Positions 25,503-34,809 are shown, counted from the first letter of the stretch. The stretch: 64,000 nt of DNA from an uncultured Clostridia bacterium (GCA_947628665.1 CANRAU010000001.1:124001-188000); one strand, 5' to 3'. Made by a program: numbers and translations. Notes: a model not told the origin generated them from the sequence alone.

Positions 25503-26513
25503 CTAGGAAACGTAGAGAATGCGCATTTCGGGCAGATATTTTGCCGATAGAGCGCGCAGCACGCTTTCGGCTTCGGACAGCATCGGCGCTTTGTAGCGGT
25601 ACTTTCCTTTGCCGCGTCCGACCATTTGATCGGGCGCATACAGCTGCGGCGCGGACGGGAAGGCTTCTTCGTTAATGGCGCGGTGTACAAAGCTGTACGT
25701 CATAAAAATAATCTCTAAAAACCCCGTGCGCCTGACGGCGTCGCTCAGCGTGTTTCGGAGGGCCTTAAATAGCTGTTCGTACAGCTCCTCCCACCCCGAA
25801 ACCAGCATGACGGGCGCGATAAGCAGCCCCACGGGGTATCCCGCGTCGCACATGGCGTTTACAGCTTCGATACGTGCGGGCAGGGGAGATGTGCCGAGCT
25901 CGATTTTGCGGATGAGCGGCTGCGGATTGACGCTCATGCGAAAAATCGTCTTTTGGCGATGCTCCAAATGGAGCAACGGCTTGACCATATGGAATTTGGT
26001 GGGAAAGGTGAGCTTGCCGTCGGCACGGCGCGCAAATTCCTCGATCGTCCACGGCAGATTGTTCGTTACGGTGTTTTCCAAAATCAAATCGCTGTTGCTG
26101 CCGATTTCAAATACGTGTTTGTTCGGCGCGGCGTTGGCGGTTCGCACCAGCTTTTCCATCATTTCCTCACAGTTGACGAACACCCGCAGATAAGCGCATT
26201 TATTGTAGTTGCAGACCAAATAGCAGTACAGGCACATTACCGAACAGCCCGACGAGGTATAGGGGACTAAAAAATCGGAGACTTTGTGATTCTCCGTATA
26301 CCGATGCGTTTTGCGCACGCCCACGATCAAATGGCGTTTGAGCCGCGCAAAGTCCCGATTGGAGGCGGCGCGCAGTTCAGGGATGTTGTTATGATTTTCA
26401 ATTTCGATCCACGGCAGGGAATCGTACCGTTCCCGCAGATATTGCCCCAGCGGGTAACGCAACGCCGCCGGCTCATAATATACGCGGTCAAATACAGGCT
26501 GCAAAAGGCACAC
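25503..26513 (-). CDS. splB: Spore photoproduct lyase
   Basis: A radical SAM enzyme that reverses spore photoproduct (5-thyminyl-5,6-dihydrothymine) in germinating spores. The cluster motif GCSVMCLYCYLVC has C90, C94 and C97, followed by the SPL-type YLRVFVN and the long conserved TKFHMVKPLLHL/RMSVNPQ region. At the place of the Bacillus H-donor Cys141 (FEAAC) this protein reads FEIGS. The start is unsettled: GTG 26513 or a TTG at 26504 that has better spacing from AAAAAGGG. Confidence 0.93.
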   Translation of the reverse strand: MCLLQPVFDRVYYEPAALRYPLGQYLRERYDSLPWIEIENHNNIPELRAASNRDFARLKRHLIVGVRKTHRYTENHKVSDFLVPYTSSGCSVMCLYCYLVCNYNKCAYLRVFVNCEEMMEKLVRTANAAPNKHVFEIGSNSDLILENTVTNNLPWTIEEFARRADGKLTFPTKFHMVKPLLHLEHRQKTIFRMSVNPQPLIRKIELGTSPLPARIEAVNAMCDAGYPVGLLIAPVMLVSGWEELYEQLFKALRNTLSDAVRRTGFLEIIFMTYSFVHRAINEEAFPSAPQLYAPDQMVGRGKGKYRYKAPMLSEAESVLRALSAKYLPEMRILYVS

Positions 26514-26520
26514 ACCCTTT

Positions 26521-26648
26521 TTCTTCGGATTTTACAGGATGTATTGTTCCCGATTTCGGGATGAAAATGACAAAAGACCGCAGCAAGCCAAACGCCCCGT
26601 TTGCCAAACAGAGCGGGTTTCTGTCGGACAAATGGGGCGCGGTATGCG
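26521..26648. other. Intergenic hairpin region between splB and DUF2441 gene
   Basis: GCCCCGTTTG near 26592 is complementary to CAAATGGGGC near 26630, giving a long imperfect hairpin between the two minus-strand genes, possibly a terminator of the DUF2441 gene. Confidence 0.4.
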
Positions 26649-27191
26649 TTATGTATATGTTTTCAGGATTTCCACGACTTCAATATCACCGTTTACAATG
26701 GTTTCCCATAAAGGCGGCTCATTTTTGCGGTTTTTTCTGTTCTCCCAGTAATCTTCCGCGAATTGCAGGTTTTCTTTTTCATCCAAAGTCCCGTCGAAGC
26801 AGTTATGCGCGTCCCCGGTAAACCTTTGTCCACTTACTTTTAACCGCACCAGCTGATATACGGTTCTGCCTAAGGAAAGAAAGTAGTTTGCCCAGTTTTG
26901 GGCGTCCTGCATATTGGTGGACACATAAAGAGAAGCCAATCTCGAAGGGAAAAACGGATACTTTTCCAACCTGACTTTTTCCAAAGCCAACTCCCGCAAG
27001 GCCACTTTCGTAGGATGATCCAACGCATCCAATATATAGCTTTGCGGATGCAGGTAAATGTCCTTGACCGTGTTTTCCTTTGCCATCACACGTTCGTAAA
27101 CGCCGCTGCGATGTTGTTCATCGAATCGAATCTTTTGTCCCTTTTGCATCGGTCTTTCGGTTACAGCGTGATACACAAAAAAATATTCCAT
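26649..27191 (-). CDS. DUF2441-family protein
   Basis: A soluble 180-residue protein beginning MEYFFVYHAVTERPMQKGQK, with an ADP-ribosyltransferase-like flavour in FFPSRLASLYVSTNMQDAQN that is typical of DUF2441 and related folds. The biochemical role is unknown. ATG at 27191 with AAAGAGAAAG upstream fits the family start; an in-frame start at 27224 would add basic residues only. It is flanked by unrelated genes. Confidence 0.75.
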   Translation of the reverse strand: MEYFFVYHAVTERPMQKGQKIRFDEQHRSGVYERVMAKENTVKDIYLHPQSYILDALDHPTKVALRELALEKVRLEKYPFFPSRLASLYVSTNMQDAQNWANYFLSLGRTVYQLVRLKVSGQRFTGDAHNCFDGTLDEKENLQFAEDYWENRKNRKNEPPLWETIVNGDIEVVEILKTYT

Positions 27192-27315
27192 AATCTTTCT
27201 CTTTGTCCGCCGTATTTTTCGCACATTCGTCCATTTTTTATATGACAGGATGATTTTAGCCTACCGTCGGGAGACTTGTCAAGTGGCGGACAGAATGCCG
27301 CGTCGGATATTATGA

Positions 27316-27356
27316 AAAAACGTGCTTGCCGAAAAGGGAGCAAGCACGTTTTTGTT
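27316..27356. terminator. Terminator of the fuc operon (bidirectional)
   Basis: AAAAACGTGCTTGC (27316-27329) pairs perfectly with GCAAGCACGTTTTT (27340-27353). Confidence 0.88.
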
Positions 27357-27364
27357 TGACCTAT

Positions 27365-29149
27365 TTATTTATAAAGCGGGCCGTAATTCTGACAAGCACG
27401 GAAATCGGCCGATTGCGTATCCTCCGTACCGAAGGCCGACCAGGCGTGCGGACGGAAGATTTCCGTATCGGGGACGTTGTGCATATTCACGGGAATGCGC
27501 AGCATGGATGCGAGCGTGATTAAATCCGCCCCCACATGGCCGTAAACCGTCACGCCGTGGTTTGCGCCCCAATTCGCCATAACGCTGTAAACGTCGCGGA
27601 ACGCGCCCTCGCCTGTCGTTCTCGGAACAAACCATGTTGTAGGCCAGGACGGGTCTGTCCGTTTATCGATCGTATGATGGATCGCATCGGGCAGATCGAC
27701 CGTGTACCCTTCGGCAAGCTGCAAAACAGGGCCAATGCCGTCGATCACATTTACACGCAGCATCGTTACGGGCATTTGCGCGCTGCAACGGAAATGGCTT
27801 GAATATCCGCCGCCGCGGAAATACGCATAATTTGCTCTGCACCAGTCGGTCGCGTCGAGACAGGCCCGGATATCCGCCTGCGTCATCTCCCAGAAAGGCT
27901 TCATACAGCCCTCGCCCCGATCATTTTTGGAAGCGCCGCTGCCGTCCAAAGCCGTTGCGCCCGAATTGATCAAATGAATAAAGCCGTCCTTTGCGATGCC
28001 GTCGGGGCGAACGCCCGTGACGCGTTCGCACGCATCGGGACTCCAATAGGTGCGTACATCGTGGAAGCACGGCGCAGAATGGGAGACAAGCGTGCCGAGC
28101 ATCATGGCGACGCCGTTGAGCGTGTCGTTTTCGGTCGCGAAAGGCGTGGGCATTTTCGCGCCGTTCCAATCAAAGGTGGACGCCATGATCGCCTCGGTAA
28201 AGTCTGCGTTCGGCAGCCAGTCTGTCCAGTTGCGCTGCCCCTGAAAACCGCCCGCGACCGCATTTTTGCCGAGCGCCTCTTCGTGCCAGCCCATTTGATC
28301 GAGCTTTTCGTTGCCGTAAAGAATATCGCGCATGACCATCGTCATTTTGACCACAAATTCCCAGTCCTTATCGGGGGGAACGACCTTGGATTTTCGGATG
28401 ATCTCCGGCAAGTCCTTGCCCTCGTTGAGGTCAAAGCCCTCCTTGCAATTTGCCTTGACCCAGGAAAGCGCCTTTTCATATTCCTCGTGGGCATAAATTT
28501 CAAGCGTGATGCGGCGCACGATCTCGGTCATATCGACCCACTCCGCGCGGATGCCGAAATATTTTTGGAACATATCGGCATTGCAGTACGAACCCGCGAT
28601 CCCCATTGCGACGCCGCCGAGGTTCACATAGGCTTTGTTTTTCATCCAGCCGACGGCGACCGACGCCTTGGCAAAGCGGAGAATTTTCTGCGCCACATCG
28701 GCAGGAACGGTCGTATCTGTTATATCCTGCACATCATGTCCGTAAATGGAAAATGCAGGAAGTCCCTTTTGCGCGTATGCGGCCATAACGGCGGCGAGGT
28801 AAACCGCGCCGGGACGCTCCGTGCCGTTAAAGCCCCATACGGCCTTGATGGTCTGCGGGTCCATATCAAAGGTCTCGGAGCCGTAGCACCAGCAGGGTGT
28901 AACGGTCAAAGTGGCAACGACGTTTTCGGTAGAAAACTGCTCGGCACATTTTGCGGCTTCCGCGCCGCCGCCTATGGTCGTATGGCTGATGACGCACCGC
29001 ACGGGTGTTGCGTCGGGATACCGAAGCGTGGATTCGATCAGCGTCTTCGCCGCCGTCGCCATGCCCATGGTCTGTTTTTCGAGGCTTTCGCGAATGCCGC
29101 CCCAGCGACCGTCAATAACAGGTCGGATGCCTATTTTCGGATAAATCAT
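27365..29149 (-). CDS. fucI: L-fucose isomerase
   Basis: Converts L-fucose to L-fuculose with Mn2+. The 594-aa length and motifs match FucI ([19 protein letters not shown] at the start, [28 protein letters not shown], and [16 protein letters not shown] towards the active site). GGAGGTAACATAG precedes the ATG. Last gene of fucA-fucU-kinase-fucI, 19 bp after the kinase. Cytoplasmic hexamer in known relatives. Confidence 0.97.
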   Translation of the reverse strand: MIYPKIGIRPVIDGRWGGIRESLEKQTMGMATAAKTLIESTLRYPDATPVRCVISHTTIGGGAEAAKCAEQFSTENVVATLTVTPCWCYGSETFDMDPQTIKAVWGFNGTERPGAVYLAAVMAAYAQKGLPAFSIYGHDVQDITDTTVPADVAQKILRFAKASVAVGWMKNKAYVNLGGVAMGIAGSYCNADMFQKYFGIRAEWVDMTEIVRRITLEIYAHEEYEKALSWVKANCKEGFDLNEGKDLPEIIRKSKVVPPDKDWEFVVKMTMVMRDILYGNEKLDQMGWHEEALGKNAVAGGFQGQRNWTDWLPNADFTEAIMASTFDWNGAKMPTPFATENDTLNGVAMMLGTLVSHSAPCFHDVRTYWSPDACERVTGVRPDGIAKDGFIHLINSGATALDGSGASKNDRGEGCMKPFWEMTQADIRACLDATDWCRANYAYFRGGGYSSHFRCSAQMPVTMLRVNVIDGIGPVLQLAEGYTVDLPDAIHHTIDKRTDPSWPTTWFVPRTTGEGAFRDVYSVMANWGANHGVTVYGHVGADLITLASMLRIPVNMHNVPDTEIFRPHAWSAFGTEDTQSADFRACQNYGPLYK

Positions 29150-29168
29150 CTATGTTACCTCCTATGAT

Positions 29169-30584
29169 TTATTGCCTGCACAAAGCCGTGCAGAATTTTT
29201 CGTATGCGAGTTCCCAAGCCTTGCTGTTTTCGGGTCGATACTGCCGAATCTGCTCCTGCGCTCGTATGACCGCCCTGCCCTCGTCGATGCTTTTCAGATC
29301 ACCGAGCGCGATCAGCTGGAGCAGAATATTGCCGAGCGCCGTTGCCTCCACAGGACCTGCAAGCACAGGAATCCCGAGACTGTCCGCCGTCATTTGACAG
29401 AGGAACCCGTCCTTTACACCGCCGCCGAGCAGATGCAGGACTTCAAATTGCCTGCCTGTATTTTCCGCAAGCTGACGGATGGCAAATCTGTATTTCATGG
29501 CAAGGCTTTCATAAATGCAGCGCACCAGCGCGCCGTCGCTTTCGGGGATAGGCTGGTCCGTTTTTTTGCAAAAATGCCGTATTTTGTCGGGCATTGCGCC
29601 CGCTGCGGCAAATTCGGGCGCGTCGGGGTCAATGAAGCAAGCAAACGGTTTTTCCGCCCTTGCAAGCTGTTCCATGGCGTTAAAGGAATAATCCCTGCCC
29701 GCTTGTCGAAAATTCCTGCGGATCTCCTGAATGAGCCACAGACCGCTGATGTTCTTCAGGTAATTGACCTTGCCGTTTGCGCCCAGCTCGTTGGAGAGTT
29801 CGTCCGCCATGCTCTTTTCGGTCAGCACCGCCGCGTCGCATTCACAGCCGATGAGCGACCATGTACCGCAGGAAAGAAACGCGCTGCATTTCGCATGTTC
29901 GGCAGGCATGGCGGCAACGGCACACTGCGTATCATGTCCCGCAGCTTTAATGACCTTCATGCCCTTGTATTCCCCAACGACCGTTGCACTGCTTACGAGC
30001 GGCGGCAAAATATTCGGGTCTATTCCGGCGAGACGGGCAATGTCAACAGCCCAATCCCCGTTTGCAAATCCGTACATCTGGGAGGTCGAAGCGATCGTTC
30101 TTTCCGCCGACTTATTGCCGCACAACGCCCATGCAAACAAATCGGGCATAAAGAGCAGCGTTTCGGCATCCTTTTTATCTTCGGCAGCCAACTGAAACAG
30201 CGTGTTGATCGGCATGATCTGATTGCCTGTCGCTTTGTATAAATCATACGGGGATATTTTTTGGCATATTCGCTCGGGAACGCCGTTTGTACGCGTGTCC
30301 CGATAATGCACGGGCAAGCCGATCAGCTTGTCATTTTCGTCCAGCAGACCGTAATCCACACCCCAGGTGTCAAAGGCAAGCGCGTCAATATCCCCGCACA
30401 TGGCAATGGCCTTTTCAACCTCGCCCAAAAGATACGGAAAATCCCAGCAAAGATGTTTCCCGCTTTCCGTCGGGATATTTTCAAAGCGGTGTATTTCGCT
30501 GCAGGTAAGGCTTTTGCCGTCATAGGAAGCCTTGATCGCCCTGCCCGTGGACGCGCCGAAATCGAATGCGAGAACCGTACTCAA
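29169..30584 (-). CDS. L-fuculokinase (rhamnulokinase-like FGGY kinase)
   Basis: An FGGY-family sugar kinase: FDFGASTGRAIKA is the N-terminal phosphate-binding loop, AAGHDTQCAVAA and FLSCGTWSLIG match RhaB/FucK motifs, and LLGGGVKDGFLCQMTADSLG is the C-terminal FGGY signature. By context it phosphorylates L-fuculose to L-fuculose-1-phosphate. A TTG start at 30584 overlaps the fucU stop (TTGA). Sequence resembles rhamnulokinases more than E. coli FucK, so dual use is possible. Confidence 0.9.
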   Translation of the reverse strand: MSTVLAFDFGASTGRAIKASYDGKSLTCSEIHRFENIPTESGKHLCWDFPYLLGEVEKAIAMCGDIDALAFDTWGVDYGLLDENDKLIGLPVHYRDTRTNGVPERICQKISPYDLYKATGNQIMPINTLFQLAAEDKKDAETLLFMPDLFAWALCGNKSAERTIASTSQMYGFANGDWAVDIARLAGIDPNILPPLVSSATVVGEYKGMKVIKAAGHDTQCAVAAMPAEHAKCSAFLSCGTWSLIGCECDAAVLTEKSMADELSNELGANGKVNYLKNISGLWLIQEIRRNFRQAGRDYSFNAMEQLARAEKPFACFIDPDAPEFAAAGAMPDKIRHFCKKTDQPIPESDGALVRCIYESLAMKYRFAIRQLAENTGRQFEVLHLLGGGVKDGFLCQMTADSLGIPVLAGPVEATALGNILLQLIALGDLKSIDEGRAVIRAQEQIRQYRPENSKAWELAYEKFCTALCRQ

Positions 30585-31021
30585 GCGGTGACCACTCCCT
30601 TCTTCAGAAGCACATTGGCATAGATGGCGGTTTCGCCCGTTGCAATGATGAGATACGCCTTTTTCGCTCTTTCGTAAAAAGCAAAGCGTTCCGTCATTTC
30701 CACGCCGTGGTGGTCAGGCGCATACCTGTTGAGGATTTTCTCGTATGTATTCCAGATCGCAGGCTCGGGGCAGGCGTCGCCTTTTACGACCTCCATATAG
30801 GCCACGGGTTTTTCGGTGTATGTATCCAGCGGCATAAGACGCAATACTGCCTCTAACATCTCCGCCGTACCGTGTCCGTCAGCCCTGACGACGATCGCAT
30901 TTTTGCCGATGCTCTCACAGGGAAAATTGCCGTCGGCGATTACAAGCTCATCCCCATGTCCCATTTCACAGAGCGCTTTTAACAGTTCGGGGGAAATGAT
31001 CGGCGGAATTCCTTTCAGCAT
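30581..31021 (-). CDS. fucU: L-fucose mutarotase (RbsD/FucU family)
   Basis: Interconverts fucose anomers. The start LKGIPPIISPELLKALCEMG and the catalytic-site region HGDELVIADGNFP are diagnostic of FucU; the terminal GETAIYANVLLKKGVV is also conserved. The 146-aa length is normal. Second gene of the operon, 15 bp after fucA and coupled to the kinase. Confidence 0.95.
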   Translation of the reverse strand: MLKGIPPIISPELLKALCEMGHGDELVIADGNFPCESIGKNAIVVRADGHGTAEMLEAVLRLMPLDTYTEKPVAYMEVVKGDACPEPAIWNTYEKILNRYAPDHHGVEMTERFAFYERAKKAYLIIATGETAIYANVLLKKGVVTA

Positions 31022-31036
31022 ATCATATCCCTCTTT

Positions 31037-31747
31037 TTAATCTTTCTTATGCAGCATCGGATCATCGGGAGCAAAGACCTTATACCCGGGATGCCTGCCG
31101 GTAACGCGATAATAGCCTCTCAGGTCGATGAGCTTCCGTATATTTTCTTTGCTGATGTCGTGGCTGCCGCCGAGGATGACCGCATTGATCGTAATTTTTG
31201 CCCAAAGCTCCAGGCTTTCCATTCTGTAAAAGGCGGTCACCACATCGCTGCCCACCGCAAGCGCACCGTGATTTTCAAGCAGCATGACGTCGTGCTCTTT
31301 TAAGTACGGCTCGATCGCATCGGGGACTTCCGTTGTGGACGGCGTCCCGTAGGGGGTGAGCGGAACAGAGCCTATGACCGCAACGTCTTCGATCATATTG
31401 TACATATCCATTGCCTTGTGCGCGACAGCAAAGCCTGTTGCGCCCGGCGGATGGGCGTGGATCACACTCATCACATCCTCGCGCTGATCATAGCATCTCA
31501 GGTGCATTTTGATCTCACTGGACGGACGCAGACCCTCTGCCGCCTCAAGCACATGCCCTTGGCTGTCGATTCGGATCAATTTTTCAGGTGTGATAAAGGA
31601 TTTGCTCATCCCTGTAGGCGTTGCAAGGATCGTGCCGTCATCGAGCTTTACGCTGACGTTGCCGTCGTTGGCAGCGACCCAGCCAAGCTGCCACATTTTA
31701 TGGCAAATGTCACAGATCAGCGCTTTCTGTTCTTCCAAATTCCCCAT
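31037..31747 (-). CDS. fucA: L-fuculose-1-phosphate aldolase
   Basis: A zinc-dependent class II aldolase cleaving fuculose-1-phosphate to DHAP and L-lactaldehyde. GNVSVKLDDGTILATPTG binds the phosphate, the zinc His pair lies in VIHAHPPGA and a third His in LLENHGALA; the catalytic Glu is in the RPSSEIKMH segment. First gene of the fuc operon, with the regulatory region directly upstream. Confidence 0.93.
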   Translation of the reverse strand: MGNLEEQKALICDICHKMWQLGWVAANDGNVSVKLDDGTILATPTGMSKSFITPEKLIRIDSQGHVLEAAEGLRPSSEIKMHLRCYDQREDVMSVIHAHPPGATGFAVAHKAMDMYNMIEDVAVIGSVPLTPYGTPSTTEVPDAIEPYLKEHDVMLLENHGALAVGSDVVTAFYRMESLELWAKITINAVILGGSHDISKENIRKLIDLRGYYRVTGRHPGYKVFAPDDPMLHKKD

Positions 31748-31808
31748 GGCCTTGTCCTTTCCGTATCATCGTATTGACTTATGGATAAACAGGTGATACC
31801 CTAATTGT

Positions 31809-31841
31809 ATTATACGGGATAACCAAATGGATTTCTTGGTT
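31809..31841 (-). promoter_or_regulatory. fuc operon promoter with possible AraC-type operator
   Basis: On the minus strand the -10 TATAAT is perfect (31809-31814) but no good -35 lies 17 bp upstream. Instead AACCAA (31821-31826) and TTGGTT (31836-31841) form an inverted repeat there, a plausible site for the divergent AraC regulator acting as activator. Confidence 0.55.
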
Positions 31842-31897
31842 AAAAAGGCCAAAACTATAGGACAAAATTCACTTTTTATCGGGCGGAGGGCGTATGG

Positions 31898-32740
31898 ATG
31901 AACTACAGTTTGCTGCATGAGGATAAAAAAAGGGGAAAATTCGATTTCCCCATAGAGCTGTATTATGTGGACGCATCCGATCCAAGGTATCATATGCCGC
32001 TGCATTGGCATCTCGAATACGAGCTTATTTTGGTGTTGAGCGGCAAATTTCACCTCACCATCGACGGTAAGCAGTATCTTTTGGAATCGGGGGACAGTGC
32101 ATGGATCAGCGACGGCGCCATACACGGCGGAGAGCCCGAAAACTGTGTGTATGAATGCGTGGTTTTTGACCTTGCGGCGCTATTGCGAGATACGCCGCTC
32201 TGCACGCGATCCGCAGGGGAATTTTTAACGCACAGCAGTTCCTATACGGGAAGTCTCCCCAAAAACAGCATAAGCGCGCGGCTTGTCGATCAAATATTCG
32301 AGGTCATGGAAAAAGAGCAAAAGGGCTATGAATGGGTAACCATCGGACTTTTGTGGCAGCTTATGGGCAATATGCTGGAAAGGCATATCGGCGAAGAGAC
32401 GGCGTATAAGCAAAGCCGTCAGCAGATCGCAAAGCTGAAAGCCGTTCTCGCCTATATACGAGATCATTATGACACGCAGATCACCTTGGAAGAATTGGCG
32501 AAAATCGCGGGGATGTCCCCACGGTATTTTTGCCGTGCGTTCCGCGCCATGACGGGCAAAACGCCGATCGCGTATCTCAACTATTACCGCGTGGAATGTG
32601 CGGGCGAATTTTTAAAGCGCACGGACAAAACCGTGACCGAGATCGCAATCTCCTGCGGCTTTAATGATATGAGTTACTTCTCCAGGCAGTTCAAACGCTG
32701 CAAAAATGTCACGCCGTTACAATACAGGAAAATGAATTGA
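31898..32740 (+). CDS. AraC-family transcriptional regulator of the fuc operon
   Basis: Residues 1-150 form a cupin-like sensing domain (HMPLHWHLEYELILVLSG is the AraC_binding start). The C-terminal 100 residues hold two helix-turn-helix motifs (ITLEELAKIAGMSPRYFCRA and TVTEIAISCGFNDMSYFSRQ). It is divergent from fucA, so control of the fuc operon in response to fucose or fuculose is likely. ATG at 31898 has GGAGG eight bases upstream. Confidence 0.9.
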   Translation: MNYSLLHEDKKRGKFDFPIELYYVDASDPRYHMPLHWHLEYELILVLSGKFHLTIDGKQYLLESGDSAWISDGAIHGGEPENCVYECVVFDLAALLRDTPLCTRSAGEFLTHSSSYTGSLPKNSISARLVDQIFEVMEKEQKGYEWVTIGLLWQLMGNMLERHIGEETAYKQSRQQIAKLKAVLAYIRDHYDTQITLEELAKIAGMSPRYFCRAFRAMTGKTPIAYLNYYRVECAGEFLKRTDKTVTEIAISCGFNDMSYFSRQFKRCKNVTPLQYRKMN

Positions 32741-32792
32741 CAAAGGTGGATTTGACTCCCACAAACATAAAAAACGTGCCTGCCGCAAAAAC

Positions 32793-32856
32793 GGCAGGAG
32801 CAAGCCGGAGGGCGGAACTTTTGCAGAAGCAAAAGTTTCAACCAAAGGCGCGGCGG
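32793..32856 (-). repeat. 64-bp dispersed repeat, copy 2 (ssrA tail)
   Basis: Reverse complement of 9366-9429 with three mismatches. Relative to the upstream stable RNA (ssrA, minus strand) it has the same direction as copy 1 relative to tRNA-Arg(ACG). Confidence 0.9.
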
Positions 32857-33021
32857 AGATGGTGGGAGTCGACCGTATGCTGCGGCTTCGCCTTGCATAC
32901 TGACCGCTCGGCGACTAAACGCTGCGCGTTCGGTGACCGCCTCGCGCTTCCGGCTAAAAATGTGCCGCAGGCACATTTTCTAAACGCCGAAACCCTCACG
33001 GGTTCGACTCCCACAAACATA

Positions 33022-33056
33022 AAAAACGTGCCCGCCCTAAAAAGGACAGGCACGTT
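33022..33056 (-). terminator. Terminator of ssrA
   Basis: AAAACGTGCCTGTCC (minus strand) pairs imperfectly with GGGCGGGCACGTTTTTT, ending in a T-run immediately after the CCA end of tmRNA. Confidence 0.8.
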
Positions 33057-33057
33057 T

Positions 33058-33412
33058 TGGTGGAGATGGTGGGAGTCGAACCCACGTCCGAAAATTTATT
33101 CCCGCAACTTTCTACGAGCGTAGCCGATTCTTTAAGATTCCCGCGTCGGAACGCCGCACGGCAGGCTTTCCGCTTTGGTAGCCCTGTTGTGTGTGACGGG
33201 TTACAGGGCGCTGTGCCCGTACACATTTACCGCTCATGACGCTCCCGACCCGGCCGCGGTACTCCGGGAGGAACGCTCGCCGCTAATTAAGCAGCAAGAA
33301 GAACTTTTTGATCTTTGTCGTTTATTTTCATAAACTGTGGCTGTTTTAAGCGGTACCACACCGCTGCTCGCTTATCACGGTGCAAAATCCCCGTCGAAAT
33401 CCTTTCATCCCC
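33058..33412 (-). ncRNA. ssrA: Transfer-messenger RNA (tmRNA)
   Basis: A 355-nt gene. The 5' end GGGGATGAAAGGATTTCGACG pairs through GGGGATG with the 3' CATCTCC-ACCA, and the T-arm GTGGGTTCGACTCCCAC is intact, making the tRNA-like domain. The internal reading frame ends NDKDQKVLLAA, then TAA (33287-33289), the usual hydrophobic LAA degradation signal. The resume codon cannot be fixed by eye. tmRNA with SmpB rescues ribosomes stalled on broken mRNA; smpB lies 200 bp upstream on the same strand. Confidence 0.96.
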
Positions 33413-33500
33413 ATGTTAGATGGCAGATGTCAGACGTTAGATCGTAGATTCCAAAGCCGAAAACTGCATGAAAAACAGGCAACAAGGCTTTCGTGCAAAT

Positions 33501-33528
33501 ATTCTACCATAAATCCGCCTGTTTGCAA
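33501..33528 (-). promoter_or_regulatory. Promoter of ssrA
   Basis: On the minus strand TTGCAA (33523-33528) and TAGAAT (33501-33506) with a 16-bp spacer, about 90 bp before the mature 5' end. Confidence 0.6.
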
Positions 33529-33613
33529 GCGGAAATGTACGGCAAAGCATCCGAATTTTCTGAAAAAACCGACCGAATTTTCTAAAAGCTGTTTGGATTC
33601 GCGCAAAATCGGC

Positions 33614-34078
33614 TTAATGCATACGCTCCTTGAATTCACGTTCCATATGGCGTTCGGCTTCCTTTTGGGCGGCCGCGTCGCGCTTGTCATAGAGCTTTTT
33701 GCCCTTGCAAAGCCCGACCTGCACTTTGGCCTTGCCCTTTTTGAAATACACCGAAAGGGGAATGAGGGTCAGCCCCTGTTGCTTGGTCGTACCCAGGAGA
33801 CGCATGATCTCCTTTTTGTGCATCAGCAGCTTTTTGACGCGCAGAGGATCGCGGTTGAAAATGTTGCCGTGGTCATAAGGGCTGATATGCATACCGTTGA
33901 CGAAAATCTCGCCCTCGACGATGCTGCACCAGGCGTCTTTTAAATTGACGCGCCCCTCGCGCACGCTTTTGACCTCTGTGCCGAACAATTCGATGCCCGC
34001 TTCATAGGATTCCAGTACGAAATACTCGTGCAGGGCTTTTTTGTTTTGGGCAACGGTTTTCGGTTGCTGCTGCGGCAT
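33614..34078 (-). CDS. smpB: SsrA-binding protein SmpB
   Basis: Binds tmRNA and places it in the empty ribosomal A site. [20 protein letters not shown] is the typical start, then [35 protein letters not shown] and the positively charged C-terminal tail [20 protein letters not shown] that reaches into the mRNA channel. AGGAGG lies eight bases before ATG 34078. It is adjacent to ssrA, as in many Firmicutes. Confidence 0.97.
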   Translation of the reverse strand: MPQQQPKTVAQNKKALHEYFVLESYEAGIELFGTEVKSVREGRVNLKDAWCSIVEGEIFVNGMHISPYDHGNIFNRDPLRVKKLLMHKKEIMRLLGTTKQQGLTLIPLSVYFKKGKAKVQVGLCKGKKLYDKRDAAAQKEAERHMEREFKERMH

Positions 34079-34217
34079 TTTGCACACCTCCTGAAAGCGG
34101 GAAAAATCAACGGTCTGTAACTTTCCGCCTTTTGCCGATGCGTCCTTTACTTTTGCACGGAACTGTTTTAGAATAATCCTGTACAGGCAAATCGGGGAAA
34201 GCGGGAAGGGGAATGTT

Positions 34218-34712
34218 ATGATACAATATTTGGATCTTCACAATGTATTTCGGAACGGAACTTTGGTCATGCCGCTTCTGAAAGGCGGCGAACAATGCGT
34301 CTTCGCGGGTACGACGGTGTACTTTTCGCCGAAAGAGGATCGCGAACAGGAGATCATACGAAGCTTGGCGCGCGAACACGGCATTACGTTCTTTTATCGC
34401 GGCGAGTCGGTGGAAATCCCGTTTTATTGCGTACCCTTGGTGGACTTCTTTGCAGCCGACGCCAACGGCTATTTCGGTACATTGGGCGGATTTACGGATG
34501 CGGACGGAAACGGTGCGATATACCATGTCGGGAAAAATCGGGAGGTACACTTTATCTGCGAAACATTTCGTGCGTTTTTGGCAGGTGATTTTTCCCGAAA
34601 GAGACCCGCACCAAAGCATACGCTCCAGGTGTTCGACTCTTTGGAGGAGGCGAAAAGCAAACTGCCTTTTTTGCACCTCGATCTTCCGGACAGCTATTTT
34701 GAAACAGACTGA
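34218..34712 (+). CDS. Conserved-looking protein of unknown function, 164 aa
   Basis: A soluble protein starting [20 protein letters not shown], with a central [20 protein letters not shown] and an end [14 protein letters not shown]. No signal peptide or membrane helix. AAGGGGAATGTT precedes the ATG, and TTTACT/TAGAAT with 17-bp spacing upstream could be a promoter. Codon use matches its neighbours, so it is a real gene, but I do not recognise a family. It is flanked by smpB and recR on the opposite strand. Confidence 0.7.
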   Translation: MIQYLDLHNVFRNGTLVMPLLKGGEQCVFAGTTVYFSPKEDREQEIIRSLAREHGITFFYRGESVEIPFYCVPLVDFFAADANGYFGTLGGFTDADGNGAIYHVGKNREVHFICETFRAFLAGDFSRKRPAPKHTLQVFDSLEEAKSKLPFLHLDLPDSYFETD

Positions 34713-34724
34713 CCCGATTTTCGC

Positions 34725-34760
34725 CTCGCAGATGACCATCTGCGGGGCGTTGTTGTATAC
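34725..34760 (+). terminator. Hairpin between the 164-aa gene and recR
   Basis: CGCCTCGCAGATG and CATCTGCGGGGCG pair around AC, with a weak TTGTTG tail. It could end either converging transcript. Confidence 0.5.
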
Positions 34761-34809
34761 AAAACGAAATCAAAACCCGCCGGCAACGGGGGGAGACGCC
34801 GCACCTATG

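Larger units (their letters stand above)
32741..33057 (-). repeat. Tail-repeat units downstream of ssrA
   Basis: Read from ssrA (minus strand): the tmRNA 3' end is followed by a terminator hairpin (33022-33056), an inverted T-arm copy (GTGGGAGTCGAACCC), a core repeat shared with the tRNA-Gln tail (about 32872-32950), and a second copy of the ssrA 3' end (GGAGATGGTGGGAGTCGA on plus, 32855-32872). Then come the 64-bp dispersed repeat, another terminator-like hairpin and another inverted T-arm copy ending next to the araC stop. Confidence 0.85.
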
